A DNA stretch of 64,000 nucleotides from UBA1858 sp963976865 (lineage in GTDB: Bacteria > Pseudomonadota > Gammaproteobacteria > UBA4575). The translations under genes were made by a program, and so were the position numbers. The stretch is taken from contig CAXBLY010000005.1 in assembly GCA_963976865.1 (NCBI GenBank), positions 1 through 64,000 of the forward strand, given 5' to 3'. Shown here one piece after another: positions 58,970 through 64,000 of the stretch (its first letter is position 1; every line of letters begins with the position of its first letter). The notes under the pieces are model-generated. The model searched no databases and was not told the DNA's origin. It worked only from the letters and a program-made list of their open reading frames with translations.

Positions 58970-60253
58970 TTATTGCTTGTTTTTTCGTTGGTGCTTTTTG
59001 TTGCTGTTCTGATTGACCATTTTGCGTTGTTCCTGCTCGGATAAAGTCTGTATCCGTGTCCACCAGACGCAATCTTCTTCGTCCAGTTCTCCACTACGCG
59101 CACGCAGACACATGAAATCATATGCTGCTCTAAAACGGGGATGCAGCATCAGATTCAATGCCTTGCGACCCCGTTTGTTTTGAAAGCGATTCTGTAACTT
59201 CCATATCTCGCAGATGGTCACCGAGAATCGTTTCGGAATCGAGGTGATAGTTGACTGATCCAGTACAGTTCTTCTGCCTGATGACCATGCGCCTTCTGAG
59301 TAAGGTATGCCTTGCTGATTGCTTTGTTCGAGCAATTGCAGATATGGGCGCCACAGTAATATTGCAAATATAAATGCAGGGTTAACAGATTTGCTGCTTC
59401 TTATACGCGCATCGGTATTTTCTAATGCGTTATGGATGAGCAGGCTAAATGATTCGTCATGATTTAAAGCTTCCTGTGTGATTGGAAACAGCACTTGTAA
59501 TAAATTAAAGTCATCCAGTGCCTGAAAGCAGCGCATGGCGTAGCCACTATGAAAAAGCTTGATCACTTCATCAAATAAGCGTGCAGAAGGAATTTCTGAA
59601 AGCAGGTGCCCCATTGATTTAATGGGTTTCTGGGTGTCATCATCTATAGTTAAATCCAGTTTTGCACGAAAGCGAAGTGCTCTTAACATGCGTACCGGAT
59701 CTTCACGGTAACGTGTGCTGGGATCGCCAATCATGCAAATTTTGCGTGCTTTTAAATCCTCGTAACCGTGACAGAAATCAAGTACTTCAGAGTTTTCAGT
59801 ATCGTAGTAGAGCGCATTAATTGTGAAGTCGCGCCGTATAGCATCTTCTTCGATAGTGCCAAAGGTATTGTCTCGAAGAATTCTTCCGTTAGCGCCGGCA
59901 TTAGACGATTGATTTTTTGACTGACTTGCCTGTGCGCGAAATGTAGAAACTTCTATATTATTGCGATGGAAGTATACGTGTACTATGCGAAAGCGCCGGC
60001 CAATTAAGCGACTATTATCAAAATGCTCACATATCTGTTCGGGGTGTGCATTGGTTGCAATATCAAAGTCTTTGGGTTCTATGCCCAGCACTAAATCTCT
60101 GACACAGCCACCGACCAGATAGGCCTCATAACCTGCTTCCAATAAGGTTTTGACGACATGACTAGCCTGGCTGCATATCTTGCTTTCATCGATGAGATGT
60201 TCGCTAGCGGGTATTCGAATGAGGGAATTATGTTTGTTATTAGTATTGTCCAC
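58970..60253 (-). CDS. pcnB: Poly(A) polymerase I
   Basis: A 427-residue class II nucleotidyltransferase that adds poly(A) tails to RNA and so speeds decay. The head domain (residues ~30-165) has AYLVGGCVRDLVLGIEPKDF and DFDIATNAHPEQI with the catalytic aspartates, then RRFRIVHVYFHRNN, EDAIRRDFTINALYYD and YREDPVRMLRALRFRAKLDL. A basic C-terminal tail (ENMVNQNSNKKHQRKNKQ-type) follows. The start is GTG. It is the first gene of the pcnB-folK-dNK-panB-panC operon. Confidence 0.94.
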   Translation of the reverse strand: MDNTNNKHNSLIRIPASEHLIDESKICSQASHVVKTLLEAGYEAYLVGGCVRDLVLGIEPKDFDIATNAHPEQICEHFDNSRLIGRRFRIVHVYFHRNNIEVSTFRAQASQSKNQSSNAGANGRILRDNTFGTIEEDAIRRDFTINALYYDTENSEVLDFCHGYEDLKARKICMIGDPSTRYREDPVRMLRALRFRAKLDLTIDDDTQKPIKSMGHLLSEIPSARLFDEVIKLFHSGYAMRCFQALDDFNLLQVLFPITQEALNHDESFSLLIHNALENTDARIRSSKSVNPAFIFAILLWRPYLQLLEQSNQQGIPYSEGAWSSGRRTVLDQSTITSIPKRFSVTICEIWKLQNRFQNKRGRKALNLMLHPRFRAAYDFMCLRARSGELDEEDCVWWTRIQTLSEQEQRKMVNQNSNKKHQRKNKQ

Positions 60254-60289
60254 GCGCTAATTATAGAGTGATCTAGCATCCGGGTGGAA

Positions 60290-60317
60290 AAAAAGGCGGC
60301 TATAAAGCCGCCTTTTT
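60290..60317. terminator. Terminator after amtB
   Basis: AAAAAGGCGGCT (60290-60301), loop ATAA, then AGCCGCCTTTTT (60306-60317): a perfect 12-bp stem with an A/T-run on either side. It lies between the end of amtB (60335) and the start of pcnB (60253), so it can end the glnK-amtB transcript. Confidence 0.9.
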
Positions 60318-60334
60318 AGACGATTTGTAAAGAT

Positions 60335-61618
60335 TTAAAGATTGTAACCTTTTTCTTCGTGCTGAGTGATGTCGAGACCATTGCGCTCATGTTCATCGGT
60401 GACACGTAATCCGCAGATCAGATCGGTCACTTTTAGAACAATGAAACTTGCTATTGCTGTCCATACAATTACCGCAGCTACAGCGGTTAACTGTATACCC
60501 AGCTGATCACTCATGCTGACGCCATCTGCCAGACCAATACCGCCAAATTGTGAAGCGATAAAAATACCTGCCAGTAATGTTCCGATAATTCCGCCGACAC
60601 CGTGAACAGGAAATACGTCAAGTGAATCATCGATATGGAGTGTGCGCTTCATGAAGTTTGTGGCAGCAAAACACACAATTCCGGCAGTCAGGCCGATCAC
60701 GATAGCGCCCATCGGACCAACATATCCTGATGCGGGAGTGATACTGCCAAGTCCGGCAACCATACCTGTCACAATACCCAGAACACTGGGTTTGCCATAC
60801 TTGATCCATTCTATGAACATCCAGGTGAGGGACGCTACTGCTGCGCTGATATGTGTTACGAGAATCGCCATGCCTGCGTCGCCATTGGCCGCCAGTGCGC
60901 TACCGCCGTTGAAGCCAAACCAGCCAACCCATAGCATGCCTGCGCCGGTCACGGTCATGGTCATGTTATGTGGCGGTAAAGGTGTGGTTGGAAATCCATT
61001 GCGTTTACCTAGCACTATGGCCGCTACCAACGCGCCAATTCCGGCAGTGATGTGAACGACTAATCCGCCTGCGAAATCCAGAGCACCTTTATCACTGAGC
61101 CAGCCGCCGCCCCATACCCAGTGACAAACCGGGAAGTAGACTATGATCATCCAGAATACAGTAAACCAAAGCATGGCCGAGAATTTCATTCTTTCTGCAA
61201 ATCCACCAATAACCAGTGCCGGTGTGATGATAGCGAAAGTCATTTGAAACATGACAAATACAGATTCAGGAATGCTGCCAACCATGCTGTCACGGGAGAC
61301 TTCAGATAAGAACAGATTATTGAATCCGCCGATCCACTGATTAAGTGAACCGTGTGCCGTGAAACTCATGCTGTAACCAAATACCAGCCAAATAATAGAA
61401 GCAACACAGGTGATAGCAAAACATTGCATCAAGACGGACAGGACGTTTTTGCTGCGTACCAGTCCGGCGTAAAATAACGAAAGTCCCGGAATAGTCATGA
61501 ACAGCACCAGCGCTGTCGATGTTAATATCCATGAGGTATCAGCCCCATTCAGATCTTCTGCACTTGCTAGTGCAGGCAGTAACAGTAGTATGCAAAGTAA
61601 AATATTTTTATTGTTCAT
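60335..61618 (-). CDS. amtB: Ammonium transporter AmtB
   Basis: A 427-residue trimeric ammonia/ammonium channel. The signal peptide (MNNKNILLCILLLLPALASA) is followed by 11 membrane helices, with DTSWILTSTALVLFMTIPGL, FAIITPALVIGGFAERMKFS, CHWVWGGGWLSDKG and DFAGGLVVHITAGIGALVAA (with the pore His), and the C-terminal CGLRVTDEHERNGLDITQHE that docks GlnK. It is preceded by glnK with an 11-base gap. NtrC control under nitrogen limitation is likely (see the palindrome at 62056). Confidence 0.96.
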   Translation of the reverse strand: MNNKNILLCILLLLPALASAEDLNGADTSWILTSTALVLFMTIPGLSLFYAGLVRSKNVLSVLMQCFAITCVASIIWLVFGYSMSFTAHGSLNQWIGGFNNLFLSEVSRDSMVGSIPESVFVMFQMTFAIITPALVIGGFAERMKFSAMLWFTVFWMIIVYFPVCHWVWGGGWLSDKGALDFAGGLVVHITAGIGALVAAIVLGKRNGFPTTPLPPHNMTMTVTGAGMLWVGWFGFNGGSALAANGDAGMAILVTHISAAVASLTWMFIEWIKYGKPSVLGIVTGMVAGLGSITPASGYVGPMGAIVIGLTAGIVCFAATNFMKRTLHIDDSLDVFPVHGVGGIIGTLLAGIFIASQFGGIGLADGVSMSDQLGIQLTAVAAVIVWTAIASFIVLKVTDLICGLRVTDEHERNGLDITQHEEKGYNL

Positions 61619-61629
61619 ACCTCCTCTCC

Positions 61630-61968
61630 CTAGAGTGCATCCTGGCCGGTTTCTCCGGTTCTAATACGAATGGCTTGTTCTAAACTGGTGATGAAGATTT
61701 TGCCATCGCCAATTTTTCCGGTGTTGGCGGTACGGGTAATGACTTCAATGACGTCGTTAACCTGTTCAGTAGGAACAGCGATCTCGATTTTTAACTTGGG
61801 TAAAAAATCAATGACGTACTCTGCTCCACGGTAGAGTTCAGTATGTCCTTTTTGGCGTCCAAACCCTTTGACTTCTGTCACGGTCAGGCCTCGAATACCC
61901 TGCTCCGTCAGGGCTTCACGTACATCATCTAATTTGAATGGCTTAATGATAGCGGTGACTAGCTTCAT
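61630..61968 (-). CDS. glnK: Nitrogen regulatory PII protein GlnK
   Basis: A 112-residue PII trimer that gates AmtB and relays nitrogen status. It has IIKPFKLDDVREALTEQG at the start, the T-loop with the uridylylated Tyr51 in TELYRGAEYVIDF, and the C-terminal GDGKIFITSLEQAIRIRTGE (ATP/2-oxoglutarate site). The frame opens at 62052, but ATG 61968 with AGGAG upstream gives the family start. The glnK-amtB pair is a classical NtrC-controlled operon. Confidence 0.95.
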   Translation of the reverse strand: MKLVTAIIKPFKLDDVREALTEQGIRGLTVTEVKGFGRQKGHTELYRGAEYVIDFLPKLKIEIAVPTEQVNDVIEVITRTANTGKIGDGKIFITSLEQAIRIRTGETGQDAL

Positions 61969-62055
61969 TGTTTTTATCTCCTTAGTTTTACGCGCTAGAA
62001 GAGTGCAGTATGCCATTGAATAATGTGTGTAGCACCAATTAATGGCGCGCAATAT

Positions 62056-62082
62056 ATCAATGCACAGTTATAGTGCATTGAT
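62056..62082 (-). promoter_or_regulatory. NtrC-like operator upstream of glnK
   Basis: A 27-bp palindrome with 10-bp arms: ATCAATGCAC and GTGCATTGAT around a 7-base centre. Its core TGCAC-N7-GTGCA (62061-62077) fits the NtrC consensus TGCACC-N5-GGTGCA in spacing and ends. It lies ~90 bases upstream of glnK (start 61968), a normal distance for an NtrC site, although no convincing sigma-54 box (GG-N10-GC) was found in between. Confidence 0.65.
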
Positions 62083-62098
62083 AATCCTGTAAAAGCCT

Positions 62099-63082
62099 TT
62101 ATGGTCGACGTGCAGAAAAAATTGCACGTGTAGGTGCAGGGTAACCTTCAATTGTTTTACTGTGATCTTCAGGGTCCAGAAAATTAATCAGAGAATAATT
62201 CTGCATCCATTCTGTTGAACGCTGCTCATCAACGTGTGTAGTTTGTATGTTATGCAGTTGAACGTTGTCGTAGCCGCTTTCATGTAGCCAGGATTGCACC
62301 ATGGCGGGACTTGGGACACTCCAGACATTGCGCATTCCGGCATATCGATCCTGGGGAATCAGTTGAGTGTTTTGCTCCGTATTCAAAATCAATGTTTCAA
62401 TCAATATGGTTCCGCCGCTGACAGTGTGTTGATATAAACGCTTTAGGTGTTCAAGCGGATTGCGGCGATGATATAAAACGCCCATGGAAAAAACATAATC
62501 GAACTGATTTATTTGTGCTGGCAATTCTTCAAATGCGATAGGCAGTAAATGAGCGTTAATATTGTGATTTAGACATTGTACAAGCGCATAATATTGCGCT
62601 AAAAATACCAGTGTTGGATCGACGCCAATAACATGTTTTGCTCCCTCACCCAGCATGCGCAACATGTAATAACCATTTCCGCAGCCGACATCCAGAATCG
62701 TTTTGTTTTTGAGTGGTGACAGGTAACTTTGTATGCGTTGCCATTTTTTGTCACAGCGCCATTCGGTATCTATAAAATTGCCAAAAAAGTTAAAAGGTCC
62801 TTTGCGCCAGGGATGCAGAGCGTTCAGGGATTCAAGAATTATTTCGTTTTGTTTTTTTGTAATATCGCTGGAAGTGCCAATCTCTATTACAGGTGTGTCA
62901 AATTTGTAATGAGCGCTGCTTGCCAACGATAACTGATCGACAGCGGACTGCCATTTGGGGAAGTGTCCATGTGTAGGTTTGAGGAAAATGCCGTTTAATT
63001 TCTGTTCCAGTAAGGACTTCCAGTTTGAATCATCAGATAACTCGTTTATCTCGAACAGATGCGAGTAGTGTTCAAGGTTCAT
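62099..63082 (-). CDS. cmoB: tRNA U34 carboxymethyltransferase CmoB
   Basis: A 327-residue enzyme that uses carboxy-SAM to make cmo5U34 in tRNA. Conserved motifs: NFFGNFIDTEWRCDKKWQRI, ILDVGCGNGYYMLRMLGEGA (SAM site), FDYVFSMGVLYHRRNPLEHL and QDRYAGMRNVWSVPSPAMV. The length matches E. coli CmoB (323). It follows cmoA by 8 bases, the same order as in E. coli. Confidence 0.96.
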   Translation of the reverse strand: MNLEHYSHLFEINELSDDSNWKSLLEQKLNGIFLKPTHGHFPKWQSAVDQLSLASSAHYKFDTPVIEIGTSSDITKKQNEIILESLNALHPWRKGPFNFFGNFIDTEWRCDKKWQRIQSYLSPLKNKTILDVGCGNGYYMLRMLGEGAKHVIGVDPTLVFLAQYYALVQCLNHNINAHLLPIAFEELPAQINQFDYVFSMGVLYHRRNPLEHLKRLYQHTVSGGTILIETLILNTEQNTQLIPQDRYAGMRNVWSVPSPAMVQSWLHESGYDNVQLHNIQTTHVDEQRSTEWMQNYSLINFLDPEDHSKTIEGYPAPTRAIFSARRP

Positions 63083-63090
63083 CAGTTAAA

Positions 63091-63816
63091 TTATTTGATA
63101 GCAATTAAAGATACAAAATTGAGGCACTGGAACCAGACAGTGACATTGCTGAATCCGACATCATTTAATCTTTGCTGGTGATCCTGCAGAGACTCGCGAA
63201 TTAAAACATTCTCTATGGCTTTTCTTTTCTGGCTGATTTCAAGTTGACTGTATTGGTTAGCAGCTTTAAAAGTAGTATGTAATTCCTGGAAGAGTTGTTC
63301 GGTGGAGCTGTTATTGAACGTTATTTTCTCTGTGAGTATGCACGCGCCTCCGGTATTCATCCCTGTGATAATTTTTTTCAGCAATGCCTGTCGCTGTTTA
63401 AGTGGCAGGAATTGCAGTGTCAGGTTTAGTATGACTACAGAGGCATTGTGGATGTCCAGCTGGTTTATATCTTCCAGTAGGACATTAATACAAGAAGTTG
63501 CTCCGGCCTGTGAGACCAGTTGCCTGCATTGGTCAATCATAGCCTGTGAATTATCGACAGCATGAATGCTGACAGTGTCAAATGGCAGGCAGTTAAATAT
63601 AGATAAAGCTGCTGCACCGTGAGAGCAACCCAGGTCATAGCAATTTGTATTGGGTCTCAGGAAGTGTGATGAAATAGGACCAATATTTGCTATCAGTGTT
63701 CGGTAGCCAGGCACAGAACGATCCACCATGTCGTCGAATGCATCACTGACAGCTTTATCAAAACTGAAATCTTCTATGTTTTGTAATGGGTGTTTGTATA
63801 TTTCGTCTTTACTCAT
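63091..63816 (-). CDS. cmoA: Carboxy-S-adenosyl-L-methionine synthase CmoA
   Basis: A 241-residue SAM-dependent enzyme that turns prephenate and SAM into carboxy-SAM for CmoB. It contains FSFDKAVSDAFDDMVDRSVPGY, the conserved YDLGCSHGAAALSIF loop (SAM site), and NLTLQFLPLKQRQALLKKI. TTG 63825 is the first possible start; ATG 63816 is used. Only the first part of cmoAB function was assigned in E. coli; the family match is strong. Confidence 0.95.
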   Translation of the reverse strand: MSKDEIYKHPLQNIEDFSFDKAVSDAFDDMVDRSVPGYRTLIANIGPISSHFLRPNTNCYDLGCSHGAAALSIFNCLPFDTVSIHAVDNSQAMIDQCRQLVSQAGATSCINVLLEDINQLDIHNASVVILNLTLQFLPLKQRQALLKKIITGMNTGGACILTEKITFNNSSTEQLFQELHTTFKAANQYSQLEISQKRKAIENVLIRESLQDHQQRLNDVGFSNVTVWFQCLNFVSLIAIK

Positions 63817-63833
63817 GCAACACAATATAAAGC

Positions 63834-64000
63834 CTATTGAGCGCCTGGTGGTTTGGCAGGAAGTCCACCCATAATTAAGTCCAGTGTTTCACGCAGGACG
63901 CGGCCTTTGCCATTCGCTGTCTCTCTTTCTTCGGCACGTAGTAAACCTGCTTGAAAAGCATGTGACAAGTCTGGACACTCATTGCCTGCTTCATACAGTA
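63834..64000 (-). CDS. C-terminal part of an unidentified gene (runs off the window)
   Basis: An open minus-strand frame enters from the right edge and ends in TAG at 63834-63836. The visible 54 residues include LYEAGNECPDLSHAFQAGLL, RAEERETANGKGRVLRETL and DLIMGGLPAKPPGAQ. I do not recognise the family. It is upstream of cmoA with an 17-base gap on the same strand, so the two may be co-transcribed. Confidence 0.7.
   Translation of the reverse strand, partial: LYEAGNECPDLSHAFQAGLLRAEERETANGKGRVLRETLDLIMGGLPAKPPGAQ

Noticed and set aside
61969..62055. Sigma-54 promoter before glnK
   Set aside because: No GG-N10-GC pair with acceptable flanks was found; TGGCATACTGCA has wrong spacing.

Overview
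The window looks like a chromosome segment of a free-living gammaproteobacterium of moderate to low GC. The strongest evidence is gene order. From about 24 kb to 50 kb it follows the Escherichia coli queG-nnrD-tsaE-amiB-mutL-miaA-hfq-hflX-hflK-hflC-yjeT-purA-rnr-rlmB-rpsF-rpsR-rplI-dnaB-alr block. hisZ, a DUF2232 membrane protein and a few non-enterobacterial genes are added, and priB is missing. PEP-CTERM sorting signals, a cytochrome P460 and a multi-domain dihaem lipoprotein point to an environmental (aquatic or sediment) lineage. I cannot name the species. I see no rRNA, tRNA or CRISPR array.

Layout. (1) 1-6.4 kb is an accessory region. It starts with what looks like the last codons of an IS30-type transposase. 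Small orphan genes, mostly for membrane proteins, follow on the + strand, and seven copies of one ~30-bp imperfectly palindromic repeat sit behind genes in the same orientation. A LysR/FMN-reductase/pirin/DHFR-like redox cluster is embedded between the repeats. (2) 6.4-24 kb is a mosaic of regulatory, envelope and stress genes. It holds a transglutaminase, a decayed PEP-CTERM gene, a degenerate channel-like protein beside a YbaL antiporter, a CNNM/CorC-type protein, a patatin, a GAF-MarR fusion and a BaeSR-like two-component system whose kinase is frameshifted. It also holds Spy-like and 17-kDa-antigen-like envelope proteins, an intact PEP-CTERM protein, a cytochrome P460 with a divergent LysR gene, and the dihaem lipoprotein. 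(3) 23.8-50.3 kb is conserved housekeeping: cell wall (alr, amiB), replication and repair (dnaB, mutL), ribosomal proteins S6, S18 and L9, RNA processing (rnr, rlmB, hfq, miaA, tsaE, queG), membrane protease control (hflKC) and metabolism (purA, hisZ, nnrD). (4) 50.3-56.1 kb has the ydbH-ynbE-ydbL envelope operon, a DUF938 methyltransferase and pgi. (5) 56-60.3 kb is a pcnB-folK-dNK-panB-panC operon that ends in an unannotated 34-residue membrane protein and a strong terminator. (6) 60.3-64 kb has amtB-glnK behind an NtrC-like palindrome, cmoA-cmoB, and the 3' end of one more gene.

Most conserved genes lie on the minus strand in tight operons with short gaps or ATGA stop/start overlaps (dnaB-alr, nnrD-tsaE, the two-component pair). 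The candidates for something new are the repeat-punctuated array of small membrane-protein genes (0.5-6.3 kb), the 34-residue protein after panC, the channel-like partner of the antiporter and the GAF-MarR fusion.
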